Shown in pieces: positions 8,866 to 16,905 of a stretch of DNA of 64,000 nt. The stretch's first letter is position 1; each line of letters starts with the position of its first letter. The notes under the pieces were generated by a model. The model did no database searches. It saw only the letters and a list, made by a program, of their open reading frames with translations, and was not told the DNA's origin. The stretch is taken from NCBI GenBank assembly GCA_045600845.1, contig JAZRYR010000051.1:1-64000 (forward strand), written 5' to 3'. Both the position numbers and the translations under genes were made by a program. The DNA comes from RGIG5612 sp045600845. Lineage in GTDB: Bacteria > Bacillota > Clostridia > Lachnospirales > Lachnospiraceae.

Positions 8866-9135
8866 TTATTTTTCTTCTGCTTCATCAACAATTCGCTCGA
8901 ATTCTGCTGCAATCTTATCAAATTCCGCATCATCCTCAATGTCGAGGAATTCAAACTCATCATCGTCAAGCTCTCTGTATTCGTAAAGGTAAACGTCATC
9001 AGACTCCTCATCAACAGGAGCCAGGGCAACGTATTCTTTTCCGTCTACTTCAAAAATGAATAATGGCTCAACTACAACTTTTTCGTCATCCTCAAACTCC
9101 AGTGTTATTGTGATTAATTCATCATTTTCTGACAT
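8866..9135 (-). CDS. DUF1292 family small acidic protein
   Basis: An 89-residue, strongly acidic protein with the ITLEFEDDEKVVVEPLFIFEV and GKEYVALAP pattern typical of the DUF1292 (YrzB-like) family common in Firmicutes. Function is unknown; in Bacilli and Clostridia relatives often sit near the Holliday-junction resolvase and alanyl-tRNA synthetase genes, but neither is visible here. The start at 9135 has GGAGG seven bases upstream on the minus strand. It is transcribed divergently from butyrate kinase, with 227 bases between them, and has its own terminators. A second, overlapping minus-strand frame at 8817-9029 is a shadow. Confidence 0.88.
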   Translation of the reverse strand: MSENDELITITLEFEDDEKVVVEPLFIFEVDGKEYVALAPVDEESDDVYLYEYRELDDDEFEFLDIEDDAEFDKIAAEFERIVDEAEEK

Positions 9136-9303
9136 AATGTTCCTCCGTTTTTGATAAAAAGAATTATTAGAGTCATTCTACCCTAAAGCAACGGATTTGT
9201 ATATATTTTTGAACAAAAAATATAAAGAATAATTGCTAAAAATCCATTTTATTTTTTCTGGGCGGTCTATGGAATAATGGTAGAAAAAAAGTCTCTTCTA
9301 TAC

Positions 9304-9309
9304 TATAAT
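9304..9309 (+). promoter_or_regulatory. Probable -10 box of the butyrate kinase operon
   Basis: A TATAAT hexamer 54 bases before the butyrate kinase start. The region where a -35 box should be is A-rich (TAGAAA-like) and poor, so the promoter may need an activator or be weak. Placement is by eye. Confidence 0.4.
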
Positions 9310-9362
9310 TCTAATTAAGCAACAATATGTTGAAATAGTATTTGTTTTTTAGGAGGCGTACA

Positions 9363-10478
9363 ATGGGAGATTATAAAATTATTGCGATAAACCCAGGCTC
9401 GACATCTACAAAAATTGCAGTTTTTAAAGGAACTGAAAAAATATTTTCAGAGAATGTAGAGCATTCTGCTAAAGACCTTGCACAGTTCAAGGAAGTATCG
9501 GACCAGTTGGAGTTCCGTTTAGGAATGATTCTCGACATGCTGAAAGAGGCAGGTATTGAACTGTCTGATCTGGACGCAGCAGTAGGCCGTGGCGGCGGAG
9601 TCATGTCGGTAGAAGGTGGTATCTATGAAGTAAACGACATCATGTACGATCATGCGGTAAGGGGCGCAAACGGTGTTCAGCATCCGGCTCAGTTAGGTCC
9701 TCAGATTGCAAGAAAATTTGCAGAAGAATATGGCTGCAAAGCGTTCATGTTGAATCCTCCGGATACGGATGAAGCCATTCCTTATGCAAGAATGACCGGT
9801 ATCAAGGGCGTTCTTCATAAAACTCATGCCCACGCGCTGAACCAGAAAGAAACCGCTATCGTTCACTCCGACAAAATGGGCGTGAAGTACGAAGACATGA
9901 ACTATATTGTATGTCATATCGGTGGGGGCACTTCCGTTACGGCTCATAGAAAAGGCAAAATGATCGACAGTAACGATATTGTTGGCGGCGATGGACCAAT
10001 GACTCCAACCCGTTGCGGCAGCGTTTCTGCAGCAGATTTAATTGATTATATTTTCGATAACAATCTGGACAAAAAAACGGCAAAGAACCTGACCACAAAG
10101 ACGGGAGGATTTGTAAATCTTTTAGGAACCAGCGATGCGAGAGAAGTTCGCGCCCGTATTGCAGAAGGCGACGAATTTGCAAAATTAGTATATGAATCCA
10201 TGAAATACCAGATCACAAAACAGATTGGTGCCATGGCAGCAGCTTTAAAGGGTCAGGTAGATGCGATCCTTTTAGGCGGCGGCATGGTTCATGATGAGGG
10301 TCTGGTAGAAACCATAAAAGAGTCTTGTGGCTTCATTGCCCCGATTTATGCTTATCCGGGCGAATTTGAAATGGAAGCTATGGCCAACGGCGCAATCCGT
10401 GCTTTGGACGGAGTAGAAGAAGTAAAAGAATATACTGGCAAAGTAAACTACGACGAAAAAATGTTCCTTGGAGAGTAA
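9363..10478 (+). CDS. buk: Butyrate kinase
   Basis: Transfers phosphate between butyryl-phosphate and ADP, yielding ATP and butyrate, the last step of the phosphotransbutyrylase route. 371 residues, acetokinase-family fold: the N-terminal phosphate loop NPGSTSTKIAVF (about 9-20), AVGRGGG, the CHIGGGTSV phosphate-2 motif, and LLGGGMVHDEG near the C-terminus. The start at 9363 is chosen because AGGAGG lies just upstream; an upstream in-frame TTG would place that site inside the gene. No phosphotransbutyrylase gene is adjacent, so its partner must be elsewhere or the enzyme serves branched-chain acyl phosphates. One base separates it from glf. Confidence 0.93.
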   Translation: MGDYKIIAINPGSTSTKIAVFKGTEKIFSENVEHSAKDLAQFKEVSDQLEFRLGMILDMLKEAGIELSDLDAAVGRGGGVMSVEGGIYEVNDIMYDHAVRGANGVQHPAQLGPQIARKFAEEYGCKAFMLNPPDTDEAIPYARMTGIKGVLHKTHAHALNQKETAIVHSDKMGVKYEDMNYIVCHIGGGTSVTAHRKGKMIDSNDIVGGDGPMTPTRCGSVSAADLIDYIFDNNLDKKTAKNLTTKTGGFVNLLGTSDAREVRARIAEGDEFAKLVYESMKYQITKQIGAMAAALKGQVDAILLGGGMVHDEGLVETIKESCGFIAPIYAYPGEFEMEAMANGAIRALDGVEEVKEYTGKVNYDEKMFLGE

Positions 10479-10479
10479 T

Positions 10480-11739
10480 ATGTACGATTATCTGATTGTC
10501 GGAGCCGGTTTATACGGAGCGATTTTTGCACATGAGGCGGAAAAAGCAGGAAAAAGCTGCCTGATTATGGAAAAGAGAAATCATATTGCAGGCAATATTT
10601 ATTCCGCATTGGAAGAGGGAATCAATGTCCATAAATATGGTGCCCACATTTTCCATACCAACGACCGAAAGGTCTGGAATTATATTTCCGAATTTGCAGA
10701 GTTCAACCGCTATACCAATAGTCCGGTAGCCAATTATCATGGCGAGATCTATAATCTGCCGTTTAACATGAACACCTTCAGCAAAATGTGGGGAGTAAAA
10801 ACTCCAGAGGAAGCTAAGGCGAAAATCGAAGAGCAGAAGATGATGGCTCTTGCAGAGCTAGCCGGCGTTTCCGTGGACGATGCGTCCGGAAAAAATGGTC
10901 CGGAAGCTTATGCAGAAGCGAAAAGAAAAATCGATGCTTTTGAACCAAAGAATCTGGAAGAACAGGCAATTTCATTAATCGGTACCGATATCTATGAGAA
11001 GCTGATCAACGGATATACCGGAAAACAATGGGGACGTCCTTGCAAAGAACTTCCATCCTTTATTATCAAGCGTTTACCGGTACGTTTTATTTACGATAAT
11101 AACTACTTTAACGCTTTATTCCAGGGCATTCCAGTAGGTGGATACACTGCCATGGTAGAGAAGATCATCGGCAATATCCCGGTAAAATTAGGGGTGGATT
11201 ATCTGGAAGAAATGAAAAAGGCAAAAGTGGACGGTGTAGAAAATCCGGAAACTTTAGGTTTGGCAAAGAAGGTAGTTTATACGGGGCCAATCGATGCGTT
11301 CTTTGATTATCAATTAGGAGCTCTTCAGTATCGTAGCGTCCGCTTTGAAAGCGAGACCTTGAACGTAGATAACTATCAGGGCAACGCCGTTGTAAACTAT
11401 ACTGATGCAGAAACTCCTTATACCCGAATCATCGAGCATAAGCATTTTGAGTTTGCCCAGAGATATCATGAAGACGGTACGCCGATGGATGAGGCGGACG
11501 ACAAGGCAGACCCAAAGACTATTATCTACCGTGAATATTCAGCAGAGTGGAAACCGGGAGATGAGCCATATTATCCGGTAAATGATGGCCATAATACGGT
11601 TCTTTATGAAAAATATAAAGAGCTGGCAGCGGCTGTTCCAAATGTTATTTTCGGAGGCCGTTTGGGAGAGTATAAGTATTATGACATGGATGCAGTAATT
11701 GCGGCCGTACTGAAGAAAGCGGAAGAAGAAATGAATTAA
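10480..11739 (+). CDS. glf: UDP-galactopyranose mutase
   Basis: Flavoenzyme interconverting UDP-galactopyranose and UDP-galactofuranose, the donor for galactofuranose in surface glycans. 419 residues. The N-terminal FAD-binding GAGLYGAIFA, KRNHIAGN and the substrate-loop segment KYGAHIFHTN are clear; GYTGKQWGR and the C-terminal FGGRLGEYKYYDMD are also typical. A roughly 35-residue Ala/Lys/Glu-rich insertion about 110-150 is a little longer than in well-known bacterial enzymes. The ATG at 10480 follows GGAGAG at the end of buk. It could supply Galf to the polysaccharide operon 20 kb downstream, but that is inference. Confidence 0.93.
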   Translation: MYDYLIVGAGLYGAIFAHEAEKAGKSCLIMEKRNHIAGNIYSALEEGINVHKYGAHIFHTNDRKVWNYISEFAEFNRYTNSPVANYHGEIYNLPFNMNTFSKMWGVKTPEEAKAKIEEQKMMALAELAGVSVDDASGKNGPEAYAEAKRKIDAFEPKNLEEQAISLIGTDIYEKLINGYTGKQWGRPCKELPSFIIKRLPVRFIYDNNYFNALFQGIPVGGYTAMVEKIIGNIPVKLGVDYLEEMKKAKVDGVENPETLGLAKKVVYTGPIDAFFDYQLGALQYRSVRFESETLNVDNYQGNAVVNYTDAETPYTRIIEHKHFEFAQRYHEDGTPMDEADDKADPKTIIYREYSAEWKPGDEPYYPVNDGHNTVLYEKYKELAAAVPNVIFGGRLGEYKYYDMDAVIAAVLKKAEEEMN

Positions 11740-11754
11740 TGAGAGGTAATGATC

Positions 11755-11991
11755 ATGAATGAAGAAAAGAATTTTGAAGAATTAGACACAAATGATTTGC
11801 AGAATGTTTCCGGTGGCTTAAAACAAGAAAAGCGCTATCGCCATGTTTGGGAGATATATTGCACAAAGTGCAATACACCTCATAGCACATGGAACCAGAA
11901 GCCGGAAAAAGGTGATTTTCCTATTTATTGTCCAAGATGCAGGGGAACCAGGCACTTTAAGGTAAGGGAATATGACAAGGAAATCCGATAG
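11755..11991 (+). CDS. Small double-glycine-leader peptide with a zinc-ribbon-like core
   Basis: A 78-residue protein starting at ATG 11755, which is better spaced from GAGAGG than the ATG two codons upstream. Residues 1-21 end in ELDTNDLQNVSGG, which matches the double-glycine leader pattern of class II bacteriocins and other peptides cut by C39 peptidase transporters. The rest (about 57 residues) is basic and carries CTKC and CPRC pairs about 24 residues apart, suggestive of a zinc ribbon. No C39 transporter, modifying enzyme or immunity gene is nearby; it follows glf by 15 bases and is closed by a terminator. It could be a secreted peptide or a cytosolic zinc-ribbon protein with a chance GG motif. 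Confidence 0.65.
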   Translation: MNEEKNFEELDTNDLQNVSGGLKQEKRYRHVWEIYCTKCNTPHSTWNQKPEKGDFPIYCPRCRGTRHFKVREYDKEIR

Positions 11992-12065
11992 CCATAGACC
12001 CGTGCACATGAGATTAATATGCCCAATTATTATACCATAGCCTTTGACTATGACCAGACGGAAAA

Positions 12066-12096
12066 CAAAATCCACGGTTTTGCCGTGGATTTTTCT
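12066..12096. terminator. Bidirectional terminator between the GG-leader gene and aroA
   Basis: An 8-bp stem (ATCCACGG with CCGTGGAT, 12070-12090) around TTTTG, with a T-run on the right and an A-rich stretch on the left. It fits termination of both the plus-strand buk-glf-peptide transcript and the minus-strand gltA-aroA transcript. Confidence 0.85.
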
Positions 12097-12123
12097 ATAT
12101 CAAAGATATGGGAACTTCCTTTT

Positions 12124-13470
12124 TTATTTCTGCAAAGCGACCAGGTCGTCAAAAAATCCCGGATAGGACTTTGTTACGGATTCTGCATTGTCAATCTGAA
12201 CCGGAGCCAGAGCCGTGCTGGCGGCAATTGCACACATCATAGTGATGCGATGATCTCCAAAAGAATTTACCTTTCCGCCTTTTAAAACGAAATCAATCCG
12301 TTTTTGTTTTACGGCGGATTTCTCTTTGGCATTTCCTGCGTCATCCGAAATCAGCCCGGTGACAATGAGGCCGTCTTTAATTTCCCGGATATCGGCACCC
12401 AGAGCGCGAAGGGCATCCCGGACGGTCTTTAAACGGTCTGTTTCTTTCAACCGAAGTCTTCCGGCATTTCGGATAATGGTAATCCCTTTTGCTTTGCATG
12501 CAACTAAGGCAATGACCGGAACCAGATCCGGAATATCGGATACATCGACACTGATACCGTGAAGATTACCTCCCATAACTGTAATGACGTCTTCGTTCGG
12601 AACCGGATTTCCATAGATGTCATTCTTGCGGAACACATCAATTTCTGCTCCAAAGGAACGGAGGATATCCACAATTTGACGGTCCCCCTGCATACTGTCG
12701 ATGTTCATGTCCGGACACACCATCGGGCCGATCCGTAAGGCGCCAGCTGCAAGCCAGAACGCCGCCTGAGACCAGTCGCGTTCTAAAACCACACTTTCCG
12801 GAAGAACATATTGTTGATTTCCGCGGACTTTGTATATGTGGCTAAAATCATTTTTTTCATTGGCATTTCGGTCCGTCGCCTCTTCTTTTACTTCAATGCC
12901 ACATTGAGAGAGAACCGATAAGGTCATAGCCACATAGCTGACAGACTCTAATGGCCCCTGAACATAAATGGTACTGTTTATGGAAAGAAGAGGGGCTGCC
13001 ATTAAAAGACCGGAAATAAACTGGGAAGAAACATTGCCTGGAAGGATGAAAGTGCCTCCCGTCAGTCTTCCGGAAATCCGGACATTTCCGTTTTCTGTTT
13101 CCTCTCTCCGGACGCCATGAATTTTAAGAGCCTTAAACAAAGGTTCTATCGGTCGATGGATTAAATTTCCTCTTAAAGTGAATTCACAGCATTTGCCAAG
13201 AGCGGCGGCAATAGGGAGAAGCAGACGATAAGTTGTCGCACTTTCGTCGCAATCCATGTAGCAGATTTCCCGCCCGATAACCGGGCCACGATTGGAAATG
13301 GACTCCAGGCAACGGATTGTTGCGATGATGTCGCGGGATTTATTGTCGCAGATTACTTTGGAACGCTCACCAGCCAAAGCCTGCGCGATCAGCCATCGGT
13401 GCGCATAGCTTTTCGACTCCGGAACAGAAATGGTTCCGCTGATTTTTTTGTTTGGTATGGTGACGTTCAT
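12124..13470 (-). CDS. aroA: 3-phosphoshikimate 1-carboxyvinyltransferase (EPSP synthase)
   Basis: Sixth step of the shikimate pathway: transfers enolpyruvyl from PEP to shikimate-3-phosphate. 448 residues. KSYAHR at about 20-25 corresponds to the conserved substrate-binding KSxxxR; DESATTYRLLLPIA replaces the usual GNSGTTMR-type loop as in other clostridial enzymes; RDWSQAAFWLAAGAL, RLRLKETDRL and FGDHRITMMCAIAA are present. The ribosome site is weak. It lies 41 bases after gltA on the same strand and is probably cotranscribed. The 4-part Asp/Glu/Lys catalytic set appears intact. Confidence 0.94.
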   Translation of the reverse strand: MNVTIPNKKISGTISVPESKSYAHRWLIAQALAGERSKVICDNKSRDIIATIRCLESISNRGPVIGREICYMDCDESATTYRLLLPIAAALGKCCEFTLRGNLIHRPIEPLFKALKIHGVRREETENGNVRISGRLTGGTFILPGNVSSQFISGLLMAAPLLSINSTIYVQGPLESVSYVAMTLSVLSQCGIEVKEEATDRNANEKNDFSHIYKVRGNQQYVLPESVVLERDWSQAAFWLAAGALRIGPMVCPDMNIDSMQGDRQIVDILRSFGAEIDVFRKNDIYGNPVPNEDVITVMGGNLHGISVDVSDIPDLVPVIALVACKAKGITIIRNAGRLRLKETDRLKTVRDALRALGADIREIKDGLIVTGLISDDAGNAKEKSAVKQKRIDFVLKGGKVNSFGDHRITMMCAIAASTALAPVQIDNAESVTKSYPGFFDDLVALQK

Positions 13471-13511
13471 TTATCCGGTTCTTTCTATAATGTTCCCAAA
13501 AAGGTCTGATT

Positions 13512-14900
13512 TCAGACATTTTTTCTCTTTTTAATCGGGACATATTGTGCGTGTTTAATAACATTTTTGTATGCCGGGCGGATTATTTTTCCACCGGTTG
13601 CGAGTTCTTCCAGACGGTGAGCAGACCATCCGGACATTCTGGAAATGGCAAAAAGCGGAGTAAACAGCTCTTCCGGAAGACCTAACAGACGATATACCAG
13701 ACCGGAATAAAAATCTACATTTACAGCGATGTCGGAACGCATGGTATTCCGGTTCTCCATAATGAGCTGAGGTGCAAGGCGTTCAATTCTCTGATAGAAG
13801 TTGAATTCTTCCGTAGCACCTTTTTCTTCTGCGAGACGTTCCACAAATTTCTTCAGAAGAACGGCACGAGGGTCGGAAATGGTATATACGGCATGTCCCA
13901 TGCCATAGATCAGTCCCTGTCTGTCGTACGCTTTTCCGCGAAGGATTTTCTTCAGATATTTGGTCAACTCTTCATCATCTTCCAGATTTTTCACATGAGC
14001 TTTAATATCGTCCATCATTCCTACGACTTTTAAGTTGGCCCCACCGTGACGAGGTCCCTTCAGGGAAGCCAAGGAGGCACTGACAGCAGAATAAGTATCT
14101 GTCAGAGTAGAGGTTACTACACGGTTGGTAAAAGTAGAGTTATTTCCACCGCCGTGGTCTGCATGTAGAACCAGACAAAGATCTAATACGCTGGCTTCAA
14201 ATTTCGTGAAACTGCTGTCGTCACGGAGCAGATGAAGAATGGTTTCCGCTGTACTCATGGATGGATCCGGCTGATGGATTACCAGACTGCCGCCTTCTTT
14301 ATAGTGTTTATAGGTGTGATAGCCGTAAACCGCAAGAAGAGGAGTAACCGCAATCAACTGAAGACATTGACGGAGAACATTGTCAATGGATATGTCATCC
14401 GGATTATTATCATATGGATAAAGGGTCAGAATGCTTCGTTCCAGCGTGTTCATCATTTCACGGCTCGGGGCTTTCATGACAACGTCTCTTACAAAGTTCG
14501 TAGGAAGAGAACGGTAATGTGCCAGAAGCGCATTAAAACTCTTTAATTCTTTTTCTGTAGGAAGTTTGCCAAATAATAAAAGATAAGAGGTTTCTTCAAA
14601 TCCAAACCGATGCTCTTTCGTAAAAGCATTTACCAGGTCCCTTATTTCATAACCGCGGTAGTACAGTTTTCCTTCACAAGGAACCATTTCATCGTCATCA
14701 ATGGTGTAGGATTTTACTTCTGCAATTTCTGTAAGGCCGGTCAAAACTCCTTTGCCATTTACATCACGAAGACCACGTTTTACATTGTATTTGAAAAACA
14801 ACATAGGGTCGATCTGGTCATTTTCTTTACAGATATCGGCTAATTCCTGGATTTCCGGAGTAATATCTGTGAAATGCGGGTCTTTTTTTTGAACTGCCAT
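13512..14900 (-). CDS. gltA: Citrate synthase
   Basis: Condenses oxaloacetate and acetyl-CoA; in anaerobes it mainly feeds 2-oxoglutarate and glutamate synthesis. 462 residues from ATG 14900, selected because GGAGGG is immediately upstream; a longer frame to 14957 would bury this site. Catalytic residues visible: His246 in HADHGGGNNS, His336 in GMGHAVYTISDPRA and Asp396 in NVDFYSG. An extended N-terminus of about 60 residues precedes the core and reads like the group found in Clostridia. It is first in a minus-strand pair with aroA, and lies back to back with the small membrane protein gene at 15043. Confidence 0.95.
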   Translation of the reverse strand: MAVQKKDPHFTDITPEIQELADICKENDQIDPMLFFKYNVKRGLRDVNGKGVLTGLTEIAEVKSYTIDDDEMVPCEGKLYYRGYEIRDLVNAFTKEHRFGFEETSYLLLFGKLPTEKELKSFNALLAHYRSLPTNFVRDVVMKAPSREMMNTLERSILTLYPYDNNPDDISIDNVLRQCLQLIAVTPLLAVYGYHTYKHYKEGGSLVIHQPDPSMSTAETILHLLRDDSSFTKFEASVLDLCLVLHADHGGGNNSTFTNRVVTSTLTDTYSAVSASLASLKGPRHGGANLKVVGMMDDIKAHVKNLEDDEELTKYLKKILRGKAYDRQGLIYGMGHAVYTISDPRAVLLKKFVERLAEEKGATEEFNFYQRIERLAPQLIMENRNTMRSDIAVNVDFYSGLVYRLLGLPEELFTPLFAISRMSGWSAHRLEELATGGKIIRPAYKNVIKHAQYVPIKKRKNV

Positions 14901-15006
14901 TAAATTGCCCTCCTTTTTATTGCTTTTTCCACCGGGAAGGATCCGGGGAAAAGACAAAATAGAAACACATTCGTGCTTTAATATATTAAATTATAATATT
15001 AAATTA

Positions 15007-15035
15007 TTGGATTTTCTTTGTCAAACATATATAAT
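15007..15035 (+). promoter_or_regulatory. Promoter of the small membrane protein gene, predicted leaderless
   Basis: TTGGAT at 15007-15012 and a perfect TATAAT at 15030-15035 with 17-base spacing. The expected transcript start, about seven bases on, falls at or within one or two bases of ATG 15043, so there is no room for a ribosome site. Confidence 0.55.
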
Positions 15036-15042
15036 GGTTTAC

Positions 15043-15510
15043 ATGAAAAAAATAAACCCGTTTTTCAAAATCATCAGCATTGTATTGAGTGTTGCAGGCT
15101 TTTGTGGAGCTGTAATTACTTTCTGGCTTACTGTTCTTAATTTTAGAAACAGGGAAGCTTTGAAGACCATGTCTATCCTTATTCTGATTTTTGGGCTGGC
15201 CTGGGCAATTGCATCGGTAATTGCGGGGATTTCTTCTTTTCGTCAGGCACAAAAAATTATTGCCCTGCAGAGAAATGTGAAACAGAATAATCTGGATCCA
15301 CGTTACTCGAAAACTGCGAAAAGAGCCTATCGTGCACGGATTAATTTTAATCAATGCCGGATAAGGTCGATTCTCATCGTTTTAATCTGTGTTGTTGAGA
15401 TGGTTTTTATTTCTATCGTAGGGGTGAAAACCGGCCAGATGATCCTGCTGGCCGTCTGTGGAATTGTGGTGCCTTTTATTTTTCTGGCTACCGCAAAATC
15501 CAATTCCTGA
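15043..15510 (+). CDS. Small four-helix membrane protein of unknown function
   Basis: A 155-residue protein with about four hydrophobic segments (near residues 6-32, 40-65, 105-127 and 130-150) and a basic central loop rich in Arg, Lys and Gln. I do not recognise the family. The start at 15043 is chosen because the preceding promoter puts the transcript start there; the in-frame ATG at 15034 overlaps the -10 box, and the frame stays open further upstream without a ribosome site. It lies alone between gltA (divergent) and rarA. Confidence 0.6.
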   Translation: MKKINPFFKIISIVLSVAGFCGAVITFWLTVLNFRNREALKTMSILILIFGLAWAIASVIAGISSFRQAQKIIALQRNVKQNNLDPRYSKTAKRAYRARINFNQCRIRSILIVLICVVEMVFISIVGVKTGQMILLAVCGIVVPFIFLATAKSNS

Positions 15511-15546
15511 CTGGGATATTCTTTCCGGAAAACCAGACATTTTCAA

Positions 15547-15575
15547 TTGTTTGAAGCATGTAAATATGCTATATT
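15547..15575 (+). promoter_or_regulatory. Extended -10 promoter of rarA, predicted leaderless
   Basis: TTGTTT at 15547-15552, 17-base spacer, and an extended -10 TGCTATATT ending at 15575. The rarA ATG is at 15584, only eight bases beyond, so the message would have a leader of about 0-3 bases. No Shine-Dalgarno-like sequence precedes the ATG, which agrees. Confidence 0.55.
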
Positions 15576-15583
15576 AACTGTGT

Positions 15584-16903
15584 ATGGATTTATTTGAGTA
15601 TGCACAACAGAATCGATTGAAAGAAGAGGCTCCTTTGGCTTACCGGATCCGGCCAAGAACGCTGGAAGAATTTGCCGGACAGAAGCATATTTTATCGCCG
15701 GGAAGCCAGCTTTACCGTTCCATTCAGGCAGATAAATTATCGTCTGTTATTTTTTATGGGCCTAGTGGAACCGGGAAAACGACGCTGGCAAGAGTGATTG
15801 CCAATACGACAAAGGCGGATTTCAAACAGATCAATGCGACCATTTCCGGAAAAAAAGACATGGTTGCCATTGTTGCGGAAGCAAAGGTCACGCTGGGAGC
15901 ATATGGCAGGAAAACCATTCTTTTTATTGATGAGATCCATCGCTTCAATAAAGCTCAGCAGGACTATCTTCTGCCGTTTGTAGAGGATGGTACGATTATT
16001 TTAATCGGAGCTACTACGGAGAATCCGTATTTTGAGGTAAATTCTGCTTTGATCAGCCGTTCCATGATCTTTGAACTGAAACCTCTGGATGTGGATGATA
16101 TTAAATCCATTATTCATACTGCCCTTATGGATAAGGAACGGGGGATGGGCATGTACCATGCAGAGATTGAGCCGGATGCGCTGGATTTTATCAGTGATTT
16201 TGCCGGTGGAGATGCCAGAGTGGCCTTAAACGCCATCGAGCTGGCGGTGCTGACGACTCCACCACAGGAAGGCGTCATCAAAATTACCTCTTCGGTCATC
16301 GAACAATGTGTGCAGAGAAAGAATGTAAGATATGACAAAGGTGGAGATAATCATTATGATACCATCTCTGCTTTTATAAAAAGTATGCGGGGGAGCGACC
16401 CGGATGCGGCCATTTATTATCTGGCAAAAATGCTTTATGCAGGAGAAGATGTGAACTTTATTGCCAGAAGAATTATGATCTGTGCGGCAGAGGATGTGGG
16501 CTGCGCGGATCCGAGAGCGCTTCAGGTGGCAGTAGCGGCCCAGCAGGCCGTTCATGTGATCGGAATGCCGGAAGCACGGATTATTTTAGCGGAAGCCGTA
16601 CTTTATGTTGCCGGTGCGCCGAAGAGCAATTCTGCAGTGATGGCCATTGATGAAGCTATGGACCTGGTGAGAACCATGGATATTAAAGGAGTTCCGGCCC
16701 ACCTTCAGGATGCCCATTACGGTGGTGCCAAGGAGTTAGGCCATGGGCTGGATTACAAGTATGCCCATGATTTTCCGGAGCATTATGTGAAACAACAGTA
16801 TTTGCCGGATGAACTGGTAGGACATGAGTTCTACAAACCGGGAAATTTAGGATATGAGAAAACTATGAAGGAACGCCTTCAGCGGTTAAGGAACCGGGAG
16901 TAA
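15584..16903 (+). CDS. rarA: Replication-associated recombination protein A (AAA+ ATPase, MgsA/RarA)
   Basis: A 439-residue AAA+ protein related to clamp-loader subunits that acts at stalled replication forks. N-terminal RIRPRTLEEFAGQKHIL, Walker A GPSGTGKTT at 59-67, Walker B ILFIDEIHRF at about 112-121, sensor region IGATTENPYFEVN, and the C-terminal tetramerisation part with AEDVGCADPRAL and AHYGGAKELGHG all fit RarA. It appears to start an operon with DUF5717, DUF5716, a TPR protein and valS: only two bases separate it from the next gene. The missing ribosome site suggests a leaderless message. Confidence 0.94.
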   Translation: MDLFEYAQQNRLKEEAPLAYRIRPRTLEEFAGQKHILSPGSQLYRSIQADKLSSVIFYGPSGTGKTTLARVIANTTKADFKQINATISGKKDMVAIVAEAKVTLGAYGRKTILFIDEIHRFNKAQQDYLLPFVEDGTIILIGATTENPYFEVNSALISRSMIFELKPLDVDDIKSIIHTALMDKERGMGMYHAEIEPDALDFISDFAGGDARVALNAIELAVLTTPPQEGVIKITSSVIEQCVQRKNVRYDKGGDNHYDTISAFIKSMRGSDPDAAIYYLAKMLYAGEDVNFIARRIMICAAEDVGCADPRALQVAVAAQQAVHVIGMPEARIILAEAVLYVAGAPKSNSAVMAIDEAMDLVRTMDIKGVPAHLQDAHYGGAKELGHGLDYKYAHDFPEHYVKQQYLPDELVGHEFYKPGNLGYEKTMKERLQRLRNRE

Positions 16904-16905
16904 AA

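Noticed and set aside
9342..9362. Upstream TTG start for butyrate kinase
   Set aside because: It would place the AGGAGG site inside the gene; ATG 9363 has the correct spacing and normal family length.
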